Translations under genes and position numbers: made by a program | Assembly (NCBI GenBank): GCA_030704615.1 | Contig: CM060731.1 | Location: 94,904,756-94,968,755, forward strand | DNA from: Takakia lepidozioides | Lineage: Eukaryota; Streptophyta; Takakiopsida; Takakiales; Takakiaceae | Direction: 5' to 3' | Length of the DNA stretch: 64,000 nt | The notes under the pieces: model-generated | Databases searched by the model: none | What the model saw: only the letters and a program-made list of their open reading frames with translations | Told to the model about the DNA's origin: nothing | Shown: positions 22,020 to 33,941 of the stretch, piece after piece | Position numbering within the stretch: the first letter of the stretch is position 1 | How the letters are laid out: each line of letters begins with the position of its first letter

Positions 22020-22486
22020 TGCATGGTTGCATCGCCAAAGGCAGCAGCTGCAGCGGCACAGTTGATAAAGTTAGGCACCTCAATCATGACCACAGCTTCT
22101 GGAAGAGGATCAAGAGAGGGAGTCCACAATGCCTCTTCTGGCATTTATGGGCATGTGAATATGCTTTGTGAGCTGAAAGAGGCTCTACCGACTTTAAACC
22201 AAGGAGGCATTTCAGCAAATTCAGATACGTATGTCTGCCTCTTGCATAAGTGCATCAAGATGAAAGGCCTTAAGCTAGAAAGCAGGTGCACACTCACATT
22301 ATCCAAAGTGCACGCCAAATATTTTTCTACTCAACACCCTTGTCAACATGTATGTTATGTGCGGGGCATCATGGATGCTCACCAAGTGTTCAACACAATG
22401 CCTCAACGATCTTTCATCACGTGGAACACGATGCTTGCAGGGTGTGCACAGCAGGGGTGTGGTATGGAGGCCTTGGAGAATGTGGT
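22020..22486 (+). pseudogene. PPR N-terminal region, copy 2
   Basis: The frame at 21990-22562 gives AAAQLIKLGTSIMTTASGRG, SREGVHNASSGIYGHVNMLC, TYVCLLHKCIKMKGLKLESR, a frameshifted middle part, then MDAHQVFNTMPQRSFITWNT and MLAGCAQQGCGMEALE. Homologous to copies at 20177 and 23100. A deletion removes part of the AGRLKEAL segment, and a frame change disrupts the HTHIVQSGF helix. Confidence 0.6.
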
Positions 22487-22662
22487 GAGGGCAGCTTTTT
22501 CTTCGACCTATTTCAGCCTGTTTTCCCCTCTCATCAGACTCGGCCCTGAATTTACATATTGAATTGTCAAGGACAATGTGGTGAGGGCACCTTCTTCTTC
22601 GATCTATTTCAGCCTGTTTTGCCCTCCCATCAGACTCGGCCTTGAGATGCATATTGAATTCT
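22487..22662 (+). repeat. Direct repeat of a ~85-bp segment
   Basis: GTGAGGGCA...TATTTCAGCCTGTTTT...ATCAGACTCGGCC occurs at 22485-22565 and 22580-22660. A diverged third copy is at 23708-23790. Confidence 0.7.
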
Positions 22663-22689
22663 GTAAGTTAGCTCGTTGGGTGGATTTGT

Positions 22690-23404
22690 GGTGCTTTGGA
22701 ATGACTATGACAAGTAACTGCCGATGTGGCAGCAGGAAAGTATCCAAAACAGATAATAGAGATGAGGAGAAGGTGTGGAATGAATACTTTGTTGACCCCA
22801 GTGAATGGTGGAACAACCGAGGCAAAAAGTTGAATGCCTATTAGATGACAGAGAGTAGCAGACGCAATTCAACATAGGAACTAGTGTGATTGGGTGTTTC
22901 CTAGGTTGTCATTGTCAGCTGCTAGCAGCAAGGCAAAGATGAATGCATGATTTGTGCAGAGGCATGGATAGCTGAAGGAGAAGGGATAGAGTGTGGGTCC
23001 AGATTCATCCAAGAGGGCCGGACTTCAAGCTCCAGATTACCTGTGATTCCATGTGGATCAATAGCTACAAGAAACCTAAATGGGTAGATGGTCAACTAAA
23101 GGCAACAGCTGCAGCGGCACAGTTGATAAAATCAGGAACGTCCTCAACCATGACCGAAGCTTCTGAAAGAGGATCAAGAGAGGGAGTCCACAATGCCTTT
23201 TCTGCGGGGCATGTGAAGATGCTTTGTGAGGCAGGCAGACTGACAAAGGCTCTAGGTCTGGAAGCTGGAATCAGGTGCACACTCACATTATCCAAAGTGG
23301 ATTCATGCCAAATGTTTTTTCTACTCAACACCCTTGTCAACATGTATGTTAAGTGTGGGAGCATCATGGATGCTCGCCAAGATTTCTACAGAATGCCTCA
23401 GTGA
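22690..23404 (+). pseudogene. OSB-like PDF region joined to PPR N-terminus, copy 3
   Basis: At 22741-22842 a frame reads KVWNEYFVDPSEWWNNRGKK, then LNA: the W..FF.DP..WWD.R signature that precedes the PDF motif in plant OSB proteins. After a presumed intron, 22997-23090 gives HPRGPDFKLQ, then WINSYKKPKWVDGQL. The frame runs on into GSREGVHNAFSAGHVKMLCE and PPR helices ending NMYVKCGSIMDARQ. TGA at 23402-23404 replaces CGA (Arg) of the paralogue at 22400. OSB proteins bind single-stranded organellar DNA, so the arrangement suggests an organellar PDF-PPR fusion. Whether an intact parent gene exists cannot be told here. Confidence 0.5.
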
Positions 23405-23939
23405 TCTTTGATCATGTGGAATATAATGTTGGCAGGATTTACCAAGCATGGGTGTGGCAGGAATGCTTTGGCGACCTATGAACAAATGTTGCGCAAAGGG
23501 GTGAAACCCAACCAAATGTGGTGTCATGGAATGTGATGCTTGCAGGGTATACACAGCAGAGACATGGTATGGAGGCTTTGGAGACCTATGATCAAATGAT
23601 GGGGGAAGGGGGGGCACCTTCTTCAATAGCACAACGGCTACAAGTGGGTAGATGGCCAACGAGAAACAGCAATGGTAGCAGCACAATTAATAAAACAAGG
23701 CCCACTGCTAATGAAGGTACATTCTTCAACATATTTCACCCTGTTTTTCCCTGCTATCAGAGTCGTCCCTAAATTTTCATGTTGAATTCTACAAGTTAGC
23801 TGTTAGAGGGTTGTTTGGGACTTAGTCACTTTTACGGGCTCTGTGGGGTACCCTTAATTTTTGCGCAGACTTACGAAGGGAAGACTTAGACCAACAGAGG
23901 CCTTATGGGTGACAGACACATGCTTTAGGGTGGTAGACA

Positions 23940-24110
23940 GGCCGAGACAATCTGACACAGCCTAACACAGCCTCACACAGCCCGACACAGACTATCACAG
24001 CCCGACACAGTCTGACACCCCCGACACAGCCCGACACAGTTTTACACAGCCAGTCACAGCTCGGCACAGTCACAACTCGACACAGCTTGGCATAGCCCGT
24101 CACAGCGTAC
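23940..24110. repeat. ~10-11 bp minisatellite (ACACAGCCCG)
   Basis: Imperfect tandem copies of GACACAGCCY/CACAGCCCG, about 15 units. Confidence 0.8.
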
Positions 24111-24630
24111 ATAGGGAACGGTTATCATTGACAGGGAACGACTGTCTGGGAATGACATCTGCAGAGGGAACGTGTTACTTCAGGGGTGACAGTTAGTTAG
24201 TTAGGTGGTTAGAATAGCTTGTGGGTAGATTAGGCAGGGCGGCAACAGGAAGGGGATCACTTCACGGGGAGCGCTACTTGGTCATGCAGGGGAGATCAGG
24301 CGGAGAGTAAGAATGGGAGCAAGGATGGAGAGCACGGTGAAGGAGGAAAGATGAACAGTAGATGCTTGTTACATGCAAAGCTGTAGTGATATTGTAGGGC
24401 AGATTAGAGTCACCATGGCATTGGCCTGATACCTGATAAATCATAATCTGATACTTATTCGATACAATCACACTGAGTAGAGAGACATGAGTGAAGCTGT
24501 GGAATGAATGGATGAGTGAATGGAACTTGGTAGATACTGAAGCAATCTGACACAGTAAGGTAAATTGCTAACATGAAGGCAAGAAGAAATACAAATAGGA
24601 AGCACAACCATGATTCACTAGCTGTAGGTC
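24111..24630. other. No recognisable gene; possible 5' flank of the gag element
   Basis: A few diverged CACAG repeats and G-rich patches. No LTR boundary or primer-binding site was recognised. Confidence 0.4.
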
Positions 24631-25326
24631 ATGACTGATTGTTCTGAGCGGGCTGAGTGCTTAGAGATATCCAACTTTTCTATCTTGGAGTTTCCACCTC
24701 GGATAGCGAAGGGATGGGTGAGTAAAAGCCGCTCGACATTTGGCGACCATACTGGGGAACTGGGTCATGAACAACTAGATGTGACAAACATCTGGTGGGA
24801 TCATGGTGGTTGGAGAATTAAAGAATTTGATATGAATCAAATTCCCTGTGGAACTGAGAAGGAAAGATTGTCCAAACAATTCTTTCAGAGGTTCTTGGAA
24901 TGGCCAGACGGTTGTAAAGAAAACATTCTTAAGAGAGTGCATGATGCTGACCCTGAGTGGGGTCTGGAGAAATGAGTGATAAAGATTTATCAAGTGGCCT
25001 GTAGAGGAAGAGCACGTTGGTTACCAACACTGGTTTATGTGATAGCATTGCTATCCATTAAGCGAGTAGAGTTTGAAGGCTGGGAGGAAAGGAAAGTGAA
25101 TGTTTACACTCATATGCATAAAGAGCTTATATTGGTAAAGAATTGGATTCCTAAGGATATTTTGTGGATCAAACTCACACCAAGAACAACTTTTCAGACT
25201 TGTTTGCCATATGGTTATATGGTAACGGAGACTTCTAGTATAGCCAAAGGTGCATTGAAGCTTGAAAGAAATCCAGGCATATACGAGAGATACTACAGAA
25301 GAGAGTTTTGGTTATTGCCTCATTAA
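24631..25326 (+). pseudogene. Unrecognised ORF split by one TGA, upstream of gag
   Basis: One frame from 24631 to 25326 (232 codons) is interrupted only by TGA at 24973-24975. Visible segments: SNFSILEFPPRIAKGWVSKS, WDHGGWRIKEFDMNQIPCG, KNWIPKDILWIKLTPRTTFQ and RNPGIYERYYRREFWLLPH. The composition is protein-like. It ends 20 bp before the gag ATG in a different frame, so it is probably an N-terminal element protein or a separate leader ORF. No family recognised. Confidence 0.4.
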
Positions 25327-25346
25327 AGATATGAAAGACATGGGAC

Positions 25347-27230
25347 ATGAGTGATGAAAGAGAAGCTAGACTCCAGAGATATTCAGCAAAAAGAGAAAGT
25401 TATCTGAAAGCTAATTATCCATATCTTTGGGAGAGAGGAATAGACATAGGGGAATCATCTGGACCTCTCACACCGTTAAGATCAAAGAGTACATCACCCA
25501 TACCAGAAGAACTAGAGTTGGATGCTACTCCTTCTTATTCCTTACAAGAAAGATTAAGGGAATTGGTACAGGAAGAAGATCAACCACAAGGTGAAAGATC
25601 CGAGGTACATCCCTGGATTAATGATTTGACGGAAATCTTTTATCAGAGTTGGCATGGAACACCAAAAGCAGGAACTCTAGTTTCTCAGGCACAAGGCCAG
25701 GAAGGAGAGGAGGATGTGGCAGAGCCAACGGAGAGTTCAGACTCTCCCACACCACTTCAGTTGAGTTACATGAGTCAAGAAGAAGAAACCCAAGGGCAGA
25801 ACTTGGAAGATGAAAATAGAGAGAAGAAATTGGAAGATGAAGAGTATGAAGAAGTATACCCAACAGTTGAGGTTGAGACTACAACCAGGACATCCCAACC
25901 TATTGGACCTGGATCAAGTGGAGCACTTGGATCACAGGCTAACGAAGGTGTCGGCTCAGGGGGATCAGGCGGACAGCCTGGATCTGGCTCTAGGGGGACA
26001 GGGAGTGTGGGAAGTAGTGCAACTAGAACTGGGAATACTGTGAATATAGTAGGGCCAGTAGCAGGGAGTGCTCAGGGGCCAGCACTTGGTGGAAGTTCCA
26101 CCACAACTACAATAGGTCCTCAAGGACCAGCACCAGCAGGGGGGCCAGCATCTGTCACTGGGCAAGGGGTAGGGCCACAGATGGCGTTACAACCAACACG
26201 GGCAAAACCACCTTTTCCAATATATGCAGGAAAAGGGGATCCTGATGTACACATCAGCCAATTTGAGCACATGTGTATTGTGAACAATGAGAATGGCGAT
26301 GATGCCAAAATGAGACTGTTTCCTTGTTCACTTATAAAGAAAGCAAGTGAATGGTATGCAAGATTCCCTGATAATCATTTCCTAACCTGGAATGGCTTAA
26401 GTACAACATTCCAAAATAGGTTCAGGACAAGTAAAACTGAGGATGAAGTGTATGGAAGTTTACAATAGTTAAAGCAAAAGAATCATGAAACTGTTGAAGA
26501 GTACATGGAAAAGATGGAATTGATGATGAAAAAATTGGCTGTTGTACCAGCACCAGGATTACAAAAGACTTGGTTTGTGAGTGGACTAAGACCAGAGTTG
26601 CAAAAGAAAATGGATATGCTACCCCATAATACGGTGGAGGAAGCATTTGAAATAGCTAACAGAATTGAGCAATTGGGAATGCTCAGGAGGGAGAAAAGGG
26701 ATGATGAGGACTCTGAGGATGAGTCAGATGAGGAAGAAGAGCAAGAGCTCAAGAGGAAGAGTAAGAAGAAGGAAAAGTTGAAGAGGGATAACTATGAGAA
26801 AAGACTAGAAGAAATCTTGAAGAAGTATGCCACAGAGGCTGTAACACATTGGAGGAAGGGTGTTTGGTGTGCAAAATGCCAGAATGAAGGCCATACCACC
26901 ACTGAATGCCACATGAAGGAGAAACACTGTACTATCTGTAAAATGGATAAGCATTCTACTGAGGATTGTTATTACAACATAAGGGCAGCTGCAAGAGAAC
27001 CTAGGCAAGTAAGGGTGCATCAAGTGCAACCCCAGCCAAGAAGAAACAGTGATCAGGACCACTATGGTAGGCCTGGTGGTTATAACAATGGTATAGAAGG
27101 GAGAGGTAATCCAAGAGGGAATTACCAAGGAAATCCCAGAGGCAACTATCAGGGTAATCCAAGAAATGCCAGTAAATATATATTCAGTCAGACCAGCCTG
27201 GTAAGTCTGGATCTGATATATCCACTTTAG
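25347..27230 (+). pseudogene. Retrotransposon Gag, split by one TAG
   Basis: The frame 25347-27230 is broken only by TAG at 26466-26468. Residues ~1-200 are acidic and low-complexity; ~200-290 are Gly/Ser/Thr/Ala-rich. Then comes the Retrotrans_gag domain: PPFPIYAGKGDPDVHISQFE, ASEWYARFPDNHF, and after the stop VEEYMEKMELMMKKL and FVSGLRPELQKKM. A Glu/Lys-rich coil is followed by two CX2CX4HX4C zinc knuckles (CAKCQNEGHTTTEC and CTICKMDKHSTEDC) and a Gly/Asn/Arg-rich tail (GNPRGNYQ repeats). No protease, RT or integrase follows, so the copy is gag-only. The TAG lies where Gln would fit and is probably a CAG-to-TAG change. Confidence 0.85.
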
Positions 27231-28326
27231 GCCAGCAGTGATGCAAAGCAAGCACCACCTAGGGAGTATGATAAGAAACCATATAAAACATACCAATTTT
27301 TGTCCCAAAGGACTTGGGGTACTTTAGAAAACTGTGTGTAGACTAAAAAAACTCAACAAAGGTAATCCTTGGTAGTTTATGAGTAGACACAGCACATATA
27401 TGTCTGTTTTACCATTAAAAAGTGGTTCACAAACGCTGATAGGCAGAGCAAAACCATGTGGAGCTGGTATGTCAACACCAGCCCAGAGGTGATTCAAAGT
27501 AAGAGCACCAAGAGCAATACAAATCAGATCCTCAAAAAGCATACCAAGTAGTGAAACTGAATGAATGGGAATTTCCAGAAGTAGGCCAAGGGATGCTTAC
27601 AGAAAATAGTATGTAAGTCTGAAAGTACCATCAACCAGTCTATCATATGCATAAAAGGCATATCCAGAAATAAATTAAGGTACTTACTAAGTAAGAACAT
27701 CATATTCAGACCTGCTTAACATTTGCATGGTTAAGCCTAGGGCTGGAGGGTATCAACCAGTTCCTCGTTACCAGAAAAACATCAAAAGCATCATGTGTTG
27801 GCTTGAAACTGATATATCAGTGCCAAGACACAAGCAAGCTTCATAAAGTAGAAATAGGGCTGAGTCTTTTTAAGCAGATATAGGCCTGGATTGGTATTCC
27901 AGGGCCTCATAAAACAGCTCTACTAGGGTAAAAAATAAATCAGAATTCCCGGTCAATCATATTATGAAAGCACCATGGTTTGATGAAAAATTCCCCATTA
28001 TACTTGCAGATTGTAACCTCATTTCGAAAAACCAGATTGCAGGTTTGGAGATAAATCTCCAGAACCAAGCATTTAGTACTTTGAATTGAAATTGAAACAG
28101 CAAAACCATAGGGGGCTGCTATATCATGAGCGGCATGAGCATGAGCATGAGCGGAAAAAAAACAAAAACATGAGTGGACCATTGTGTGTCCACGGAAATA
28201 GGGGTAGGAGGCACGGAAATAGGGTCATGTGAAGTTGGAATGTGGCACCACTGGACTCGTCATAGCGATGAAATGCAATATTTTATTACAAATTTTGTGG
28301 CGAGCCACATCTATACAAAGTCTGTC
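27231..28326. other. No recognisable gene
   Basis: AT-rich, ORF-poor sequence between the gag relic and the M1-family copies. It could be the degraded remainder of the gag element. Confidence 0.5.
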
Positions 28327-30766
28327 CTAACTGTCATAGCCAGAATGGGAGCTACTATCCTCCTCTCCTACACCCTCTGAGGAACTTGCCCCACCTGCCT
28401 CCTTATCCCCCTCATCCCCTGACATCTGAGATGCATCACTTCCACTATGCCTCTCAAAAATACCGTCCTCTCCTTGGGGAACCGTCCACCTCACCTCCTG
28501 GGAATCTTCTGCCTCTTCTCCCCCACTTTCCTCAGCAGAATCCAAGACAAATCTACAAGCCTGACGAGCTCTAATAGCTGCTGCCTCCTCCCTCATCTTC
28601 ATTTTCCTAAGGCTTGCCTCGTCTAAAATCTGTTGTACCCGACTAGGCTCGGAAGACCTCTTAATGGACACCGAAGCAAGGCGGGCGGCATAAGTAGGAT
28701 GTAGTCCCTTTCAGGACTCGGCATGAAATCGCCCCTGGCAAGAAAAGGCATGTTCCTTCTGCCAATGAACTACGGCGAAGACGTCTCTCCTGCAGTACTT
28801 GGCATCCTACAGTAAGAACAAATCCACTTCAAACTTGTCAATACCAGCAGAATGCAGAAAGAGTCTTTCTATGAAATAAAAAGAGCGAAGGGAGGTGCCT
28901 CACGAATTTAGGAGGCAACTTACAATGCAACCACTCACTCATAAACTGGGGGCTCCTCGGCTTCGATCTCAGCTTTCTCCTCCCCCTGCTCCTTCTCCGA
29001 TTCTTCCTCATCCTGGGACTCTTCCTCATCCTCTTTCGGCAGACGTTGACCCGCTGCAAGAGTGTCATTGTAAAGGGCAGTATCTGCCTTGAATGCGAAG
29101 ACGGACGTGTCGGACGACGTCCCAGCCCACATTGAAGCACCTGAGGGACAAAGCAAATCGTTAGCCTAAGGCGGCATGCAATTGTAATCGGGCAAAGGGA
29201 CACAATGTGGACAAGAAGGCTTACCAGTGCCACATATGACCTCGGTCAAGAACTCGCCCTAAGACATCGGAGCACGTCTCCATGAGGTTTGGATGAAAGC
29301 TGGGCTTCGGGTCCGGCTATACCGCCACGGTAGGCCTGTATTTGTGTCCTTTGACATACTGCTGTTGGGCACATAGTTGTAGAGGACATCATACTTAAGA
29401 GGGTCCACACCGCCCTCAACAAGACGACCGTCGCTACGGAATTCAAACGTAGACCCTCTCTTCACAAAACAATATGCATCAAACACCAATGTCTGCACAT
29501 CCAGGAAACGGAGGGATCAACTCCAAGGTAAAGTTTATCTTCACCAAGATATGAAGTCAAGGAAAAAGGTTGATAACTTACACTGTTGCCCTCTGTTTGC
29601 AACCCTTGCGTGTTGATGCAGAACCATTTTTTTAGTAGGATGGGGGTGGCACTCTTCGGCGTCCACTTTGCTAGAGCCTTCTCTATCGTCTTCCCTCTTG
29701 TGGCAAGGACAATCATACACCCAGCGCCATCCAAGAGCATCCCCGCTAGCCCAAACCCGGCTTTCCAGTAGTCTTCAGTGTACTTGTTCTAGCTGGGCAC
29801 ACCCTCCAGGCCCTCTAGCAGCTCCCCATCTAGAATGTCGAGCAAAATCATATAGCAGGCTCTGTCCACCTGAACTCCCCCCCCCCCCCGGGTGCTTGTA
29901 CAATCCGTGCTGCAAGCCATGAAGAAGTCCATCATGGAGACAAATCCAAGAGTGTCCTTAGGGCCTCAGCCAAAGCCCTCTTCTTCACTTTCCCCTTGAG
30001 CTCCTCCAGAGACTGGGTGTGTGCCACCTTCCTCGCCCTAGCAGCCAGAGCGTCAATGAAGCTCTCATTGACACATTGGATGAGTGTTCCGGGCTCTATC
30101 TTGGGCCTCTCGGGAAACGTCACTGCCGAATATCGATGTGAAGGCTTGGCGTGATCAAATGACACTTCTTGGCAGAGCCAGTGCCACTCCGGTTTGACTT
30201 CGAAACCCGGACTACTGGTGACTTGGTAGCAGCAGCAGGGGCAAGGCCTTGGACAAAGTTGTCGTCAGAGTCACCCCCTCGGAACCCCCATGCGCATCCT
30301 CTCGTGCCCCGCTGATTTTCTGTTTCTTTGGGGTTGCTGCAGCCCCCTATTTCCGTGTCCTTTTCTTCGCTCTTTTGTTCTTCTCATTCAACTTCTCCTG
30401 AATACCTGCCTGAGAAAGCTCTGCCGCTTTCCTGGACTCGGCAAGCGCTTTCGCCTCCTTTGGACCCAGCGGAGGTAGCGGAGCTCGGTTTTGGCGTAAT
30501 TCAGTATCCAGCTTCAATTGGAACTCCGACATGTTGAGTCTGCCCGCCGGAAGGTCCACATACCAAGGGCAGTCAACCAAATGCTCCATGTGCCACTCCT
30601 TCATGATAGCGTCAGTGTACATGGAGTCCGCGCCAGGGTTACGCCATGCGAGGAAAAAGGGAGGCTCTCTTATAAGATGGCCTTTTTCCAACACGGAGAA
30701 CTTCATGTACCTGAATTCAGAAAAACCAAAATAGAATAGGTCCACGGACTAAGGTTACGGTATTGT
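28327..30766 (-). pseudogene. M1-family gene, copy B
   Basis: Minus-strand pieces match M1 exon by exon. Exon 2 starts after TTCAG|GTACATGAAG near 30709 (YMKFSVLEKGHLIREPPFFLAW) and ends KRTRK plus stop at 30347. Next come 30165-29932 (IEPGTLIQCVNESF), 29740-29580 (MLLDGAGCMIVLATRGK, KWFCINTQGLQTEGNS), 29480-29260 (FDAYCFVKRGSTFEF), 29130-28935 (GASMWAGTSSDTSVFAF) and 28671-28327 (FVLDSAEESGGEEAE, EVRWTVPQGEDGIFE). A C13 run at 29878-29890 coincides with loss of frame in the motif IV region. The copy is more diverged from M1 than copy A, so it is a distinct paralogue. Confidence 0.65.
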
Positions 30767-31620
30767 CCTCCCTAGCCCTCTCCAAAATCTGCTCTACTTT
30801 ACTGGGATTCTCACATTGTCTAATCGCTGTATTTGCGAGTTTAGCTGCATAACTATGAAGGGAGTAGTCCTTCACCGGGCTCGTCATGAAGTCGGCCCTT
30901 GCAAAGAACGAGACATTCTTCCTGGCAGGAAGTGTAGGCCCTACATGTTTCGACCCGGATCCTGGAATCCTGCACATAACAATCACCAACGAGACCAATG
31001 AGAACCACAGTCCGGAAATGCGTTTGACAAAAAATCACCCAGAAGGCTTTGCAAACTTACAATGTTTACACTCACTCGTATTCCGGGTTCTCCTCGGCAT
31101 CAATGTCCACTGTCTCTTCCTCCGACTCCGACAAATCCGAGGAGTCTTTGGCTTCGATGGGAGCCTTCACATTCCGTTGCAGCCCTTCCAGATGGGATCC
31201 CCAGACGGATGTGTCCTCCTCGTAGGCAAAGAGGTGCCGGTCGGAAAACCGCCCAGCCCACATTGAGGCACCTGTTACAATGCCATCCACACATTATGAC
31301 ATGGCCCTTCAGATGTTGCGAATTAAAGCATAACGAGAATTTGCAGAATAGCATACAACAAGATTCTGCATACCTGTCCCACAGATGAGGTCGAGCACTG
31401 TGCCCTCCACGTCAGTGCATGTCTCCATAATTGTCTGAATGAAGGCAGGGCTCCGAGTGCGTGAATACCGCAGGGGTTCAGTTGAAGTGAGGCTATGAGG
31501 GAGAAGTTCCGTGGGAACGTTGTTGAACAGGACGTCGTAATCGATGGGGTCGCAGTTCGGGTCAACCAACAATCCCTCCTTCCGGAAAGCAAAGGTGGAG
31601 TTCTCCTTCACAAAGCAATA
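30767..31620 (-). pseudogene. M1-family gene, partial copy A
   Basis: Exons 3, 4 and the first half of exon 5 are nearly identical to M1: YCFVKENSTFAFRKEGLL, LDLICGTG, GASMWAGRFSDRHLFAYEED, and DFMTSPVKDYSLHSYAAKLA to LERARED. Similarity stops abruptly at 31620 on the 5' side. It stops at about 30767 on the 3' side, where the sequence passes directly into the end of copy B's intron 1. Introns are kept at the same places, so this is a DNA-level copy and not a retrocopy. Confidence 0.7.
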
Positions 31621-32940
31621 TTTGTTGTTTGTTTCTTTTTTTGAATTTGGGGGGGTTATTCGTCTTCAGGAGGCAACAACATTCTAGGCCACATTGGTGC
31701 AGTCCGGTGGGGTTGCCAATGAGGGAGGGCACGTGGTGTTCATGAAGGACCCCAACACCAAAAGTAAGAAAAGAGGCCTCGACCTCCCGAGGTCCCTTTT
31801 ACCATCAATGAAGGGGCTGCCGAGGAGAGAGAGAGAAGGGAGAAAGAGGAGAGAGTGGAAGTAGCGGGGAAGGGGAAAGACATAGTCATGGAGAAGAGGA
31901 AGGAAAAGAAGAAGAAGAAGAAGAAGAAGAGGTCCCATGAAGACGAAGTGGTGATTGTGTATGCGGGGGAGGCCGGTGGGGTAACAAAAGTGGAGGGGAA
32001 GGAGGTTACAAAGAAGGGAGAGAGTGGGACGAAGAAGAAGAAATTCTAGGGGATAGAGGAGGTGGAGTTGGCAAAGATTGTTGTGCCACCGGTGGAGGTC
32101 AATAAGCATGGTGACCCCAGCGGTGCGTTTTGGGCGGCTATGAAGAAGCCAGCCTTCGAACTCGCATCATTGTGGTTCCCTCTGCACATCGAGTGGGCTG
32201 ATCAGTACTATGGCCAAAAGCGGGCGTATGCCTGTGAGTTAGACCGTCGGTTTCCGGGCAATTAGAGTGAGACAAGGTGAGGAGATGGTGGGGTGGAACT
32301 TGAAGGACAAGAGGTACCATGGCAGAGAGAGAATTTGGAAGGCAATGGCAAATGGGGTCCAACCCAAACCACCTTTTGGAGTTTCACAGGTTGGCAAATC
32401 CTTGAATCATTTCACCTTCCATTTGTTGCATGTGCATTAATGAGGTGGATTCGATGCGTAATTCACTAACTGTGGGGGGCGGGGGGGGGGGGGGGGGGGG
32501 GGGCATAGGTATCGTGGGATGCGCTTATTGCGGGAGAGAAGGATGCGGCACCCAAGGCCAAATTTGAGAAGGCACGCGAAGCAACAACAGTCCGCCTTCA
32601 GAAGCACAAATCCACACACAAGTGGGGCCCCGTCGGATCCAGGGGTTTTATCTTACGATTTGTAAGTCACACTTCCCTATGTATTTTGTTATGTCTTCTT
32701 TCACGTTCCATCATCGTGAGGAACTGACTTTAATTTGTGGCATGTGTAGGAAACCACGTTTGAGAGGAAGCCATCTTCAATAGAGTACGACTACGCCAAG
32801 CAGTATGGTTGGCAAGCCCTCATGAAGAACATGGCCAACATGCTCAGGCAAAGGGCGTGGAGTCATCAGGCTCATCGGATAGCTCTGAGTCCTCCTCGGA
32901 GGATGAGGATGAAGATGAGGATGACTAGTCGTAGTCCGTG
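31621..32940 (+). other. Unrecognised protein-like region with basic and acidic tracts
   Basis: Plus-strand frames show a Lys/Glu-rich basic tract (31855-32048, including nine consecutive lysines), then VNKHGDPSGAFWAAMKKPAF and ELASLWFPLHIEWADQYYGQ (32098-32220), then ERKPSSIEYDYAKQYGWQAL (near 32762) and an acidic SSGSSDSSESSSEDEDEDED tail ending near 32928. The pieces lie in different frames, with the poly-G tract between them. Possibly one decayed gene with introns. No family recognised. Confidence 0.3.
32470..32503 (+). repeat. Poly-G tract (~23 uninterrupted G)
   Basis: GGGGGGC followed by an uninterrupted run of G. Candidate G-quadruplex and a likely sequencing or assembly trouble spot. 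Confidence 0.85.
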
Positions 32941-33257
32941 TAGGTCCCAGGGTCAGCCTACTGAACCCTTGTGAGCAAAGCATTTCAGCTCATTACTTAT
33001 AAATATATTTCCATCTGTACATATATTTCCATCTTTTCATCTTCCCTCTTATTCATGTGTCGCACCGGCCTCACCCTTGATTCATGCTTGGTCAAACCTA
33101 TGCAATAACCTATGCTATGTACACGTTAAATCAGAGTAATGGAAGCTATAAGGTCTTCCAACACCCCAAAAACAAACTAGGGGAAAACCAAAAATCACCC
33201 CCAATTCACCCCCCAAAATTAAACCCCCCCCCCACCACCACCACCACCACGAGGAAT

Positions 33258-33918
33258 GCCACGGCAGGGCGTCGCTTGCAACAGCGCGCTTGCCACGGGA
33301 GGGGGTCGCAAGATGCGACGGTCCGGCGTCGCTACAACCCATTGCGTAGCAACACCCGACCCCCCCCCCCCCCCCCTGCGACTGATTTTTTTTTCCTTGG
33401 CGGCCTCTGGGGGTCACTAGTAGCGACGCCGCAGCGTCGCTATTCCCACTCCGCCCTGCCACGCGTTTTTTTTTTAAGAAAAAAAAAAACTAGAAATATG
33501 CGACTCCCAGGAGTCGCTGAAACCCACAGTCGGGCGTCGCAGAGCCCCGCTCCCCTGTGATGGGGTTTTTTACGTATGCGACATCCGGGGGTCGCTTTTT
33601 TTTAGTATGTGACGCCCGGGTATAGGGGAAAAAAACAACGTTGCGACGCCGGGGCGTCGCCCCATCCAACGCTGTTGGCTGGAGGGCAATGACGGTCGGC
33701 CGTCGCTAGCAGGAGGCCCCTGCCAGCGCCTTGGATTGCCAAATAGCAACGTCCGGGTGTCGCTGGAGGAGGACAGGGGCTTGCGACTCCCATCCGTCGC
33801 ATTGTTGCGACGATATTCCAGCAACGCCCTGGCGACTGGCGTGCGACTCCAGGGCGTCGCAAAAATGGACCCCCCCGCCTCAGCTTCAAAATGGCCGTTT
33901 AGCAATGCCGTGGCGTCG
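33258..33918. repeat. Array of ~12 GCGAC...GTCGC palindromes (family B)
   Basis: 18-nt inverted repeats of the form GCGACNCC / GGNGTCGC lie at about 33258, 33315, 33423, 33500, 33578, 33643, 33690, 33746, 33783, 33843 and 33902. For example, arms GCGACGCCG / GGGCGTCGC at 33643-33660 and GCGACTCCC / AGGAGTCGC at 33500-33517. Spacers are GC- or poly-A/T-rich and not conserved. Poly-C tracts bound the array on both sides. Confidence 0.85.
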
Positions 33919-33941
33919 ACCCCCGACCCCACCCCCCCCCC

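Noticed and set aside
32470-32503. Poly-G tract as a specific regulatory element
   Set aside because: Homopolymers of this kind recur at 29878 and 33361 without context. They are more likely slippage or assembly features.
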